Below are positions 1 to 8,237 of a stretch of DNA of 64,000 nt, piece after piece. Source of the DNA: Mycobacterium sp. GA-0227b (lineage in GTDB: Bacteria; Actinomycetota; Actinomycetes; Mycobacteriales; Mycobacteriaceae). Below the pieces are notes generated by a model. The model was not told where the DNA came from and did no database searches. It saw only the letters and a program-made list of their open reading frames with translations. Made by a program: the position numbers and the translations under genes. The DNA lies in assembly GCF_001499855.1 (NCBI RefSeq), contig NZ_LQIK01000001.1, forward strand, positions 434,001-498,000, written 5' to 3'. Position 1 is the stretch's first letter. Every line of letters starts with the position of its first letter.

Positions 1-997
1 GGATCGGACCGTCCTGGCCGTGCAACGCGTTGACCGGATTGCCGTCATAGCCGAGCGCGATCAAATTCTCGGCCGGGGCGGCGGCGCCCACCCAGGGACC
101 CGACATCGAGAACGAGCTCGGCTGGCCGGTCGGACCGATGCCGCCGACGGTCAGCACGAGCGGCGAGTACCACGCCGGGCTGACGATCGTCTGCACCTGC
201 TTCCAGCCGCGCGGATCCGCCGGGACCGCCGGGTCCGGCGGCGGGTTCTGTGCGCAATCCTGACCGGTGTTGCCCGCGGCGACGATGACGACCGCACCCT
301 TGACGTTGACCGCGTAGTTGATCGCGGCGCCGAGGCCGGTCTCGTTGATCGGGCGGGTGACCTTGTAGCACGCGGCTTCGCTGATGTTGATGACCTGCGC
401 GCCGAGGTTCGCCGCGTGCACCACCGCCCGGGCCAGGCTGCGCAGCGACCCGGCGGTCTGCGTGGTGTTGGGATCGTTGGGGTCCTGGCGCGAGCCGACC
501 GGTTGGAACGCCTCGGAGGTCTGCCGCAGCGACAGGATGCGGGCATCGGGTGCGACGCCGACGAATCCGTCCGTCGGCCCGGCCCGTCCCGCGATGATCG
601 ACGCGGTCAGCGTGCCGTGGGCGTCACAGTCCGACATCCCGTTGCCGGCCTGGTCGACGAAGTCTCCGCCGGGTTCGGCAGGCACCCGCGGTGAGCCGAT
701 GACACCGGTGTCGATCACCGCGACGGTGACGCCCGCACCGGTCGCGAACTTCCGCGCCTCCGACAGCCGCAGATAGTCATTTGCCCACGGCCGGTCGACG
801 AAATTCGAGTTGGGAAACGTCGTCGGCGCCGAGCAGACGCGACGCTGTTCCATCGGCTGGTCGGGCCCGGTCTGATCGGGTGGCACGGCCGCGGGATCGA
901 TAGCCGGTGGCTCGATCGCGGTGGCCGCGGGGGCGCTGAACAAGGCCAGCAGCAGCGCCGCCATCAGCGCGACGACGCGCGCGAAGATGCGCTGCAC
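1..997 (-). CDS. mycP1: MycP1, ESX-1 mycosin (subtilisin-like protease), partial
   Basis: This is the membrane-anchored subtilisin-like protease of the ESX-1 type VII secretion system; about 332 residues are visible and the 3' end lies outside the window. The start is a GTG with an AGGGAGGTGC ribosome site. A signal peptide (about residues 1-27) is followed by the catalytic Asp96 (VIDTG), His127 (DAHGT) and the oxyanion Asn (AAGNTG). The catalytic Ser motif should lie just past the window edge. The sequence is close to what I remember of mycobacterial MycP1, including the cysteine-containing N-terminal extension, so ESX-1 is favoured over other ESX types. In M. tuberculosis mycP1 leads an operon with eccE1 and espB, so these are expected to the left. 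Confidence 0.93.
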   Translation of the reverse strand, partial: MQRIFARVVALMAALLLALFSAPAATAIEPPAIDPAAVPPDQTGPDQPMEQRRVCSAPTTFPNSNFVDRPWANDYLRLSEARKFATGAGVTVAVIDTGVIGSPRVPAEPGGDFVDQAGNGMSDCDAHGTLTASIIAGRAGPTDGFVGVAPDARILSLRQTSEAFQPVGSRQDPNDPNTTQTAGSLRSLARAVVHAANLGAQVINISEAACYKVTRPINETGLGAAINYAVNVKGAVVIVAAGNTGQDCAQNPPPDPAVPADPRGWKQVQTIVSPAWYSPLVLTVGGIGPTGQPSSFSMSGPWVGAAAPAENLIALGYDGNPVNALHGQDGPI

Positions 998-1100
998 GCG
1001 CTACGCACCTCCCTGGCACGAGGACCGCCGGGCAGTGTGCTGGAAGTTGCGGAGCAAACTGCGCACCGCCCACTGAGCGGCGCAAACTCTCACGTCACGC

Positions 1101-1114
1101 CAATCGGCCGATTG
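1101..1114. promoter_or_regulatory. 14-bp perfect palindrome upstream of mycP1
   Basis: CAATCGGCCGATTG is a perfect inverted repeat about 105 bp upstream of the mycP1 start, in the gap between mycP1 and the DUF3224 gene. It could be a regulator site for the mycP1 operon. No clear -35/-10 pair was found next to it, so its role is unproven. Confidence 0.35.
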
Positions 1115-1219
1115 CACGCAGCCAATCTTAAGGGGCGGTCGGGGTGGGTCATTGCGCTATCTGTCCCCGGTGGCCGGCCCGCGCCGGCGCCGAGGGGACC
1201 TGTCGTGCTGCGACCCTCG

Positions 1220-1621
1220 TCAGGGGACGGCGGTGTCCAAGCCGTCGATGTCGAGGGTGATCGCGCCGGCCGGATCGGCGCGGAACTTTCCGCTGCCGGC
1301 CGCGTTGGCCAACCCGCCGGTGCCGGATGCGATCCGCACGTCGGCGCTGGCGACACCATCGCTATAGGAGCCGTCGTGCAACAACACGAGGCTGCCCGGG
1401 TTGCCGCCGATGGTGCCCGTGATGTGCTCGATGCCCACGAACAGCGCGCTCTTGTCTGGCGCGTAGGCCAACAGCCACTTCGTCGTCGACGTGCCCTTGA
1501 TGTCGCCGTTGTAGCGTTTGGCGACCAGGGCCTCGGTCAGTTTGGTGGCGTCGTCGCCGTCCTCGAATGGCGTCTCATCCCAGCTGCCGATCTCGAAAGT
1601 CGCCTCGATATGTCTACTCAT
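1220..1621 (-). CDS. DUF3224 family protein
   Basis: A 133-residue protein that fits the DUF3224 family, small beta-barrel (calycin-like) proteins of unknown function. The start chosen is the ATG giving MSRHIEATFEIGSWDE, because the family begins at this EATFE...W segment and is about 130 residues long. The frame stays open upstream, but that extension lies over the neighbouring promoter and reads like non-coding sequence. No signal peptide or membrane segment is seen. It is divergent from the glycosyltransferase operon. No function can be assigned from sequence. Confidence 0.8.
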   Translation of the reverse strand: MSRHIEATFEIGSWDETPFEDGDDATKLTEALVAKRYNGDIKGTSTTKWLLAYAPDKSALFVGIEHITGTIGGNPGSLVLLHDGSYSDGVASADVRIASGTGGLANAAGSGKFRADPAGAITLDIDGLDTAVP

Positions 1622-1714
1622 GGGGGGCGGATACCCGATCGGCGGGCCGGGTGAACCGAGAGGCCGACAGGCGGGGCCGCCAGCCACTGTGATAGTCAAG
1701 GCATCACGGTCGCG

Positions 1715-1743
1715 TTGCGTCCGATAGCAGGTCAAACTATAGT
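1715..1743 (+). promoter_or_regulatory. SigA-like promoter of the glycosyltransferase operon
   Basis: TTGCGT (1715-1720) and TATAGT (1738-1743) are separated by exactly 17 bp, a good housekeeping-type promoter pointing at the glycosyltransferase about 100 bp downstream. The -10 element shares its last base with the inverted repeat that follows, so a bound repressor would block it. Confidence 0.6.
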
Positions 1744-1760
1744 CTGGACACATGTCCAGA
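1743..1760. promoter_or_regulatory. Operator-like inverted repeat, TetR-type
   Basis: TCTGGACA-CA-TGTCCAGA is a perfect inverted repeat with 8-bp arms. It sits at the expected transcription start of the promoter just upstream. Its core GGACA-N2-TGTCC recurs at the start of the tetR gene at the far end of the same cluster, which suggests both are bound by that TetR protein (inference). Confidence 0.6.
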
Positions 1761-1844
1761 AGGTTCGGAGTTGTTGCGTGACACGATTCGTCCAGCTCAC
1801 CGGCCCTGGATATATCCGCTTTAGTGCATCGGCGTGAGTTGAAG

Positions 1845-3080
1845 ATGCGCATCGCCCTGTTGTCGTACCGGAGCAAGACCCACTGTGGTGGGCAAGGCGT
1901 GTACGTCCGCTACCTCAGCCGCGGTCTCGCCGACCTGGGCCACGACGTCGAGGTGTTCTCCGGTCAGCCCTATCCGGAAGACCTCGACCCCCGGGTCCGG
2001 CTGACCGAGGTGCCGAGCCTGGATCTGTACCGCGAACCCGATCCGTTCCGCATTCCGTGGCCGACCGAGATCAAGACCTCCATCGACCTACTCGAGCTGT
2101 TGACCACCTGGACGGCGGGCTTCCCGGAGCCGCGCACGTTCAGCCTGCGCGCCGCTCGCGTGCTGGCCGAGCGCCGCGACGAGTTCGATGTGGTGCACGA
2201 CAACCAGTGCCTCGGCACCGGCTTACGCAAAATCGCTGCCCTCGGGCTTCCGGTGGTGGCCACGGTGCATCATCCGATCACCCGCGACAAGGTGGTCGAC
2301 ATCGCCGCCGCCAAGTGGTGGCGCAAGCCGCTGGTGCGACGGTGGTACGGCTTCGCCGAGATGCAGAAGCAGGTCGCCTGCGAGATCCCCGAACTGCTCA
2401 CGGTGTCATCGACCTCGGCGGCCGACATCTCCGAGGACTTCGGTGTTGCGCCGGATCAGTTGCACGTCGTGCCGCTGGGGGTGGACACGGCGATGTTCAA
2501 ACCGGCCGAACAGCGCGTGCGCAACCGGATCATCGCGATCGCCAGCGCCGATGTGCCGCTCAAGGGGGTCCGGCACCTGCTGCACGCGGTCGCGCGGTTA
2601 CGCGTCGAGCGCGACCTCGAACTGCAGCTGGTCGCCAAGCTCGAACCGAACGGCCCGACCGAGAAGCTCATCGCCGAACTCGGCATCTCCGACATCGTGC
2701 ACAGCTCGAGCGGGCTGTCCGACCGGGAGTTGGCCGACCTGCTCGCCTCGGCCGAAGTGGCCTGCATCCCTTCGCTTTACGAAGGCTTCTCGCTACCTGC
2801 CGTGGAAGCGATGGCCAGCGGTACACCGATCGTCGCCAGCCGTGCCGGTGCGTTGCCGGAGGTGGTCGGCGCCGACGGCGAATGCGCCCGGCTGGTGCGG
2901 CCCGCAGACGTCGAGGAGCTGACCGCGGTGCTCGGCGACCTGCTCGATTCCCCGCGCGAACTGGCCCGCCTCGGCGCCAACGGACGCAAGCGCGCGCTCG
3001 AGGTGTTCAGTTGGCAATCCGTTGCGGCGCAGACGGTTGCGGTGTACGAGCAGGCTCGGAACCGGGTCGGCGCATGCTGA
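1845..3080 (+). CDS. GT4-family glycosyltransferase
   Basis: A 411-residue GT-B fold retaining glycosyltransferase. The N-terminal donor-proximal loop GGQGVYV is at residues 15-21, a Rossmann-like hinge near 220-240, and the nucleotide-sugar site carries the E-x7-E motif (E313, E321; EGFSLPAVEAMASG). The start is the ATG giving MRIALLSY, where this family begins; an ATG seven codons upstream is possible. There is no signal peptide, so it acts in the cytoplasm or at the inner face of the membrane. It is the first gene of a three-gene run: its stop overlaps the next start in ATGCTGA, implying translational coupling. Donor and acceptor are not predictable; a glycolipid or glycosylated metabolite is plausible. 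Confidence 0.88.
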   Translation: MRIALLSYRSKTHCGGQGVYVRYLSRGLADLGHDVEVFSGQPYPEDLDPRVRLTEVPSLDLYREPDPFRIPWPTEIKTSIDLLELLTTWTAGFPEPRTFSLRAARVLAERRDEFDVVHDNQCLGTGLRKIAALGLPVVATVHHPITRDKVVDIAAAKWWRKPLVRRWYGFAEMQKQVACEIPELLTVSSTSAADISEDFGVAPDQLHVVPLGVDTAMFKPAEQRVRNRIIAIASADVPLKGVRHLLHAVARLRVERDLELQLVAKLEPNGPTEKLIAELGISDIVHSSSGLSDRELADLLASAEVACIPSLYEGFSLPAVEAMASGTPIVASRAGALPEVVGADGECARLVRPADVEELTAVLGDLLDSPRELARLGANGRKRALEVFSWQSVAAQTVAVYEQARNRVGAC

Positions 3081-3805
3081 CGGTGGACTTCGACCGCCTC
3101 GGGGTGGGCGCGGGCACGAAGGTGATCGACGTGGGCTGCGGCGCCGGCCGGCACAGCTTCGAGGCGTACCGGCGCGGCGCGGACGTCGTGGCCTTCGACC
3201 AGAACGCGGCCGACCTCAACGACGTCGACGAGATCCTGACCGCAATGCGCGAGCAGGGCGAGGCGCCGCCGACGGCGAAGGCCGAGGCGGTCAAGGGCGA
3301 TGCGCTCGATCTGCCCTATACCGACGGCACTTTCGACTGCGTGATCGCCTCGGAAATTCTCGAGCACGTGCCCGAGGACGAGAAGGTGATCGCCGAACTG
3401 GTCCGGGTGCTCAAGCCGGGCGGAACGCTGGCGATCACGGTGCCCCGCTGGCTTCCGGAGAAGCTCTGCTGGGTGCTCTCCGACGAATACCACGCCAACG
3501 AGGGCGGGCATGTGCGCATCTATCACGCCGACCGCCTACGCGACAAGGTGCTCGCCCACGGCCTGCGACTCGAGCACACCCACCACGCGCACGCCCTGCA
3601 CGCCCCGTATTGGTGGCTGAAATGTGCAGTGGGAACCGATAATTCGGATCACGTCGCGGTCAAGGCGTACCACCGCATGCTGGTGTGGGACATGATGAGC
3701 CGGCCGTGGCTGACCCGGACGGCCGAGTCGCTGTTGAACCCGCTGATCGGCAAGAGTGTCGCGCTGTACTTCGACAAACCGGCGGTCGTCGGTGCTGATA
3801 CCTAA
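3074..3805 (+). CDS. Class I SAM-dependent methyltransferase
   Basis: A 243-residue methyltransferase with a clear SAM motif I (VIDVGCGAGRH, residues 17-27), an acidic motif II (VVAFDQN), GDALDLPY as motif post-II and an EILEHV segment typical of Methyltransf_11 enzymes. Its ATG overlaps the glycosyltransferase stop, and its end overlaps the next gene by 14 bp, so the three proteins are probably made from one transcript. The C-terminal half has His- and Trp-rich stretches (HTHHAHALHAPYWW) that may shape the acceptor site. The substrate is unknown; given the neighbours, methylation of a glycosylated product or its sugar is a reasonable guess. Confidence 0.87.
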   Translation: MLTVDFDRLGVGAGTKVIDVGCGAGRHSFEAYRRGADVVAFDQNAADLNDVDEILTAMREQGEAPPTAKAEAVKGDALDLPYTDGTFDCVIASEILEHVPEDEKVIAELVRVLKPGGTLAITVPRWLPEKLCWVLSDEYHANEGGHVRIYHADRLRDKVLAHGLRLEHTHHAHALHAPYWWLKCAVGTDNSDHVAVKAYHRMLVWDMMSRPWLTRTAESLLNPLIGKSVALYFDKPAVVGADT

Positions 3806-4871
3806 ACTCGACGGCGTTCCCGGCGTCCCGGGTGTCTTGACGCCCGAGCAGTGCCGGCAGACCGCGAAGTCGATTGCGGCGACACAGGAATCCTCGGGCG
3901 CGCTTCCGTGGTTCGACGGTGGCCACACCGATCCCTGGGACCACATCGAGAACGCGATGGCGCTGACCGCCGCCGGTCTGCTGGAACCGGCGCGCGCTGC
4001 ATTCGAGTGGTCGCGCACGACCCAGCGGCCCGACGGATCCTGGCCCATCCAGTTGCGCAACGGCGTCATCGAAGATGCCAACAGCGACAGCAACTTCTGC
4101 GCCTACATCGCGACAGGCGTCTGGCACCACGTGCTGACCACCGGCGACCGCCGATTTGCCGAGACGATGTGGCCGGTGGTCGCCAAGGCCATCGACTTCG
4201 TCCTCGGCATGCAGCTCGAAGGTGGTGAGATCGCCTGGGCGAGAAGCCCTTCGGCGATCGAGCCCGACGCGTTGTTGACCGGGTGCGCGAGCATCTACCA
4301 CAGCATCCGGTGCGCGTTGGCGCTCGCGGACTACTTCGACGACCCGCAGCCCGAATGGGAGGTGGCCGTCGGCCGGCTCGGCCATGCGATAGCCCACCAC
4401 CCCGAGGCGTTCACGGTGAAGGACCGCTGGTCGATGGAGTGGTACTACCCGGTGCTCGGCGGCGCCGTGCGCGGTGCGGCGGCGACGGCTCGCATCGACG
4501 AACGGTGGCACGACTTCGTGGTACCCGGCCTCGGGATCCGCTGTGTCGACGACCGGCCGTGGGTGACCGGCGCCGAAACCTGCGAGCTCGTCCTGGCTTT
4601 GGATGCGATGGGGGACACGGTCCGCGCTCGTGAACAGTTCGCCGCAATGCACCATCTACGCGAGGACGACGGTTCCTACTGGACGGGCCTGGTGTTCGCC
4701 GACGGCAAGCGCTGGCCGGAGGAACGCACGACGTGGACCGGTGCTGCGATGATCCTCGCCGCCGATGCGCTGTCCTGCACCACGGCGGCCAGCGGCCTTT
4801 TCCGGGGCGACGACCTACCCCGCGGCCTCGAGGGCGAATACGACTGCGAGTGCGCGACGAGCGACCGCTGA
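3792..4871 (+). CDS. Prenyltransferase/terpene-cyclase-like alpha/alpha-toroid protein
   Basis: A 359-residue protein built of paired helices with Trp/Gly-rich turns (GALPWFDGGH, RPDGSWPI, DDGSYWTG), as in prenyltransferase/squalene-cyclase and six-hairpin glycosidase toroids. I do not see the DxDD acid motif of class II cyclases, so enzymatic cyclase activity is not supported. The start is taken as the GTG giving MLIPKLDG, which overlaps the methyltransferase; an upstream in-frame start is less likely. The C-terminus ends with a CEC-containing tail. It is third in the operon and convergent with the next methyltransferase, the two stop codons lying side by side. Function unknown; sugar- or terpenoid-modifying roles both fit. 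Confidence 0.72.
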   Translation: MLIPKLDGVPGVPGVLTPEQCRQTAKSIAATQESSGALPWFDGGHTDPWDHIENAMALTAAGLLEPARAAFEWSRTTQRPDGSWPIQLRNGVIEDANSDSNFCAYIATGVWHHVLTTGDRRFAETMWPVVAKAIDFVLGMQLEGGEIAWARSPSAIEPDALLTGCASIYHSIRCALALADYFDDPQPEWEVAVGRLGHAIAHHPEAFTVKDRWSMEWYYPVLGGAVRGAAATARIDERWHDFVVPGLGIRCVDDRPWVTGAETCELVLALDAMGDTVRAREQFAAMHHLREDDGSYWTGLVFADGKRWPEERTTWTGAAMILAADALSCTTAASGLFRGDDLPRGLEGEYDCECATSDR

Positions 4872-5552
<681 letters not shown>

Positions 5553-5585
5553 TCATTGCTGGTGCCGGTTCGTTGTAGTAGCGTC

Positions 5586-5599
5586 CGGACATGTGTCCG
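5586..5599. promoter_or_regulatory. Operator-like inverted repeat over the tetR start
   Basis: CGGACA-TG-TGTCCG has 6-bp perfect arms and shares GGACA-N2-TGTCC with the site at the glycosyltransferase promoter. It covers the GTG start of the tetR gene. A TAGCGT -10 element (5579-5584) lies 8 bp before that GTG, so the mRNA may be leaderless and the operator would sit on the transcription start, a usual arrangement for autorepression. Confidence 0.55.
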
Positions 5600-6162
5600 A
5601 CACGGCCCTGGAGTCGACCCGGCGCCGTCTGACCGCCAAGCAGGCGGACACCGTGGACCGCCTCGGCCGGGCCGCGGTCGAACTCCTCGGCCGCGAGGGC
5701 TTCGCTGGTCTCACCGTGCGCCGGGTGGCCGCCGACGCGGGCGTCGGGGCGGCCACCGCCTACACCTACTTCTCCTCCAAGGAGCACCTCGTCGCCGAGG
5801 TGTTCTGGCGACGGCTTTCGGCGTCGCCGCCGGCCGCGCACGAGTCGGACGATCCCGCCGCCCGCGTCATCGAGGTGCTGCGGCACATCTCGCTGCTGGT
5901 CGCCGATGAACCCGAGTTCGCCGGCGCGGTGACGACCGCGCTGTTGGGCCGCGACCCCGACGTCGAGGTGCTGCGGCTGCGCATCGGCCGCGAGATCCGC
6001 GCCCGACTGGCCGCGGCGCTGGGCTCCGACGTCGATGCCGACGTCATCGACTCGCTCGAGATGCTGTACTCCGGCGCGCTGGTCCGCGCAGGCATGGGCT
6101 ACGCGTCGTACACCGAGATCGCGGAGCGGCTGGAGAAATCCGCGCGGTTGATCCTGAGCTGA
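5593..6162 (+). CDS. TetR-family transcriptional regulator (cluster regulator)
   Basis: A 189-residue TetR/AcrR regulator. The N-terminal helix-turn-helix is GLTVRRVAADAGVGAATAYTYFSSKEHL-like, with the TYFSSKE signature that ends the TetR DNA-binding domain; the rest is a helical ligand-binding domain. The GTG at the inverted repeat is chosen because upstream in-frame sequence overlaps the divergent methyltransferase and shows no conserved features. A matching operator at the glycosyltransferase promoter 3.8 kb away suggests that it controls the whole glycosyltransferase/methyltransferase cluster as well as itself (inference). The ligand is unknown. Confidence 0.85.
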   Translation: MSDTALESTRRRLTAKQADTVDRLGRAAVELLGREGFAGLTVRRVAADAGVGAATAYTYFSSKEHLVAEVFWRRLSASPPAAHESDDPAARVIEVLRHISLLVADEPEFAGAVTTALLGRDPDVEVLRLRIGREIRARLAAALGSDVDADVIDSLEMLYSGALVRAGMGYASYTEIAERLEKSARLILS

Positions 6163-6165
6163 CCG

Positions 6166-6768
6166 TCAGCGCGAGCCGAGAATCGCCTCGGACGCGGTGA
6201 TCGCGGGCTCGACGATCCCCCGCAGGTCGCGGCCGTCCTCGACGAACAACGCGGTCAGCTCGCGCAGGCCGCCCAGCAGGATTAGCGCCAGCGGCCGCGA
6301 GATCGCGGGCAGTTGCGCACGCAGAAACCCGGGGCTGCCGCTGAGATCGACGAGCATGTCGGTCAGGTGCTCCATGGCCAGCCGATGCAACGGCTGGGCG
6401 GCGATGCCCAGCGCGGGCGCCTCGCGGATCCAGGTCAGCGTGATCGCCGGACGCGCCGCGATGTGGTCGACGTACGCGGTCACCGCCTGCCGAATCTGGT
6501 CATGCCAGTCATCTTCCGGCCGTGTCGCCGCCCGGATGCTCGCGATCAGATCCTCGTTGTTGCGGCGCAGCAACTCGATCAGGCATTCGGCCTTGCTCGG
6601 AAACTGCTCGTAGAAGGTCCGCTTGGAGGTGCGGGCGTGCCGCACGATGTCGGCCACCGTGGTGTCGCGGTAGCCGCGCTCGTTGATGGAGGCGGCCAGG
6701 CCGTCGAGAACGCGATCGCGGAACGGGTCGGCGACGGTGGTAGCGCCGTTGTCGAGCGCTGACGTCAT
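6166..6768 (-). CDS. TetR-family regulator of the divergent P450 genes (Rv0135c-like)
   Basis: A 200-residue TetR regulator with the helix-turn-helix at about residues 25-70 (TTVADIVRHARTSKRTFYEQFPSK) and a C-terminal helical ligand domain. The ATG (MTSALDNG) has a GGAGG ribosome site; in-frame codons further upstream run through the operator region and are unlikely to be translated. It is divergent from two cytochrome P450 genes across a gap carrying four GGTAC half-sites. In M. tuberculosis Rv0135c sits in the same way next to cyp138. It probably represses itself and the P450s; the inducer is unknown. Confidence 0.87.
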   Translation of the reverse strand: MTSALDNGATTVADPFRDRVLDGLAASINERGYRDTTVADIVRHARTSKRTFYEQFPSKAECLIELLRRNNEDLIASIRAATRPEDDWHDQIRQAVTAYVDHIAARPAITLTWIREAPALGIAAQPLHRLAMEHLTDMLVDLSGSPGFLRAQLPAISRPLALILLGGLRELTALFVEDGRDLRGIVEPAITASEAILGSR

Positions 6769-6794
6769 CTCGCCTCCAGACCCTTGCGACAACT

Positions 6795-6844
6795 GGTACC
6801 AACCGGTACCGTACATCACACACCCGCGGTACATCGTAGTACCG
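6795..6844. promoter_or_regulatory. TetR operator region with four GGTAC half-sites
   Basis: The gap between the divergent tetR and P450 genes has GGTACC (6795-6800), CGGTACCG (6804-6811, itself palindromic) and CGGTAC-N6-GTACCG (6827-6844). These inverted repeats are the probable binding sites of the adjacent TetR. The last pair lies just before the P450 start codons. Confidence 0.55.
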
Positions 6845-6863
6845 AGATATGGCTGGGAGCGTC

Positions 6864-8228
6864 ATGAGCGAAGTCACGGTCATCAAGGGCACAGCAACGC
6901 CCGCCGAAGCCACGCCGTCCCGCGCGGTCAGGCTGCCGCCGCAGGCAAAGATCCCCAAGCCCGTACTGGGCGCCGCATTCTCCATCTCACGGCGGTGGAC
7001 CGTCGCCCAGATCGCCCGCCGCTACGGGCCCGTGTTCACGCTGAACCTTCCGGTGTTCGGGCGCACGGTCGTCATCGGCGACCCACAGCTGGCCAAGCAG
7101 CTGTGCATGGCCAACACCGACGACGTCGGCAACATCCAGCCGAATCTGTCCCGGGTGCTCGGGCCCGGCTCGGTGTTCGCGCTCGACGGAGCTGAGCACC
7201 GCCGTCGCCGCCGGCTGCTGACCCCGCCGTTCCACGGCAAGAGCATCAAGAACTACGAGCGCATCTTCGAAGAGGAGACACTGCGGGAATCGGCGAACTG
7301 GCCGACGGGGCAAGCGTTTCCGAGCCTCGAGCCGATGATGCGGATCACGCTCAATGCGATTCTGCGCGCCGTGTTCGGTGCCGACGGTGAACACCTCGAC
7401 GAACTGCGCCGCATCATCCCGCCCTGGGTGACGCTCGGTTCCCGGGTGTCGACGCTGCCCACCCCGTCGCGAACCTACGGCCGGTTCAGCCCGTGGGGCC
7501 GGCTGGCCGAATATCGCAGACAGTACGACGCGGTCATCGACAAGCTGATCGACTGGGTCACCGCCGACCCGAACTTCGAGAGCCGCGACGATGTGCTGGC
7601 ACTGCTGCTGCGCAGCACGTACGAAGACGGTACGGCGATGTCGCGCAACGATATCGGCGACGAGTTGCTGACCCTGCTGGCTGCGGGGCACGAGACCACC
7701 GCGTCAACCCTGGCATGGGCCTTCGAGCGGATCACCCGGCATCCGGAGGTACTGACGAAGCTGGTCGACGAAGCCGGCACCGGCGACAACGAGTACCGGC
7801 AGGCCACCATCCTGGAGGTGCAGCGGGCCCGGACGGTCATCGACTTCGCGGGCAGGCACGTCTACTCGCCGACATTCGAAATCGGTGATTGGGTTGTACC
7901 GCAGGGGTATTCGATGCTGGCCAGCATTTCGCTGATGCACGACCGTGGCGAGGAATTCCCCGGCCCCGATCGCTTCGATCCGCAGCGCTTCCTCGATGGC
8001 CGGCCCCCGACGTTCGCGTTCATCCCGTTCGGCGGGGGCACCAGGCGCTGCGTCGGCGCCGTGTTCGCCAATGTCGAGATGGACGTGGTGCTACGGACGG
8101 TGCTGCGCCACTTCGTGATCGACACCACCACGGCTCCCGCGGAGAAGGTGCACTCCCGCGGTGTGGCCTACACCCCGAAGGACGGCGGCCGCATCGTGGT
8201 GCACCGCCGAGAGACGCCGCTCGCCTAG
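6864..8228 (+). CDS. Cytochrome P450, CYP138-like (copy 1)
   Basis: A 454-residue soluble-type P450 monooxygenase. The I-helix oxygen-activation motif AGHETT is at residues 274-279, the K-helix ExxR is E318-R321 (EVQR), and the haem ligand is Cys396 in FGGGTRRCVG. It would take electrons from a ferredoxin, none of which is encoded nearby. Two starts are possible: the ATG giving MSEVTVIKG, with GGGAG upstream (chosen), and an ATG five codons earlier. The order TetR, P450, msrA, SnoaL matches the Rv0135c-Rv0138 region, which supports CYP138 identity. It is followed 9 bp later by a paralogue. The substrate is unknown. Confidence 0.9.
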   Translation: MSEVTVIKGTATPAEATPSRAVRLPPQAKIPKPVLGAAFSISRRWTVAQIARRYGPVFTLNLPVFGRTVVIGDPQLAKQLCMANTDDVGNIQPNLSRVLGPGSVFALDGAEHRRRRRLLTPPFHGKSIKNYERIFEEETLRESANWPTGQAFPSLEPMMRITLNAILRAVFGADGEHLDELRRIIPPWVTLGSRVSTLPTPSRTYGRFSPWGRLAEYRRQYDAVIDKLIDWVTADPNFESRDDVLALLLRSTYEDGTAMSRNDIGDELLTLLAAGHETTASTLAWAFERITRHPEVLTKLVDEAGTGDNEYRQATILEVQRARTVIDFAGRHVYSPTFEIGDWVVPQGYSMLASISLMHDRGEEFPGPDRFDPQRFLDGRPPTFAFIPFGGGTRRCVGAVFANVEMDVVLRTVLRHFVIDTTTAPAEKVHSRGVAYTPKDGGRIVVHRRETPLA

Positions 8229-8237
8229 GAGGAACCG

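Noticed and set aside
1622..1876. N-terminal extension of the DUF3224 protein
   Set aside because: It runs through the divergent promoter and operator and is not part of the family's usual length.
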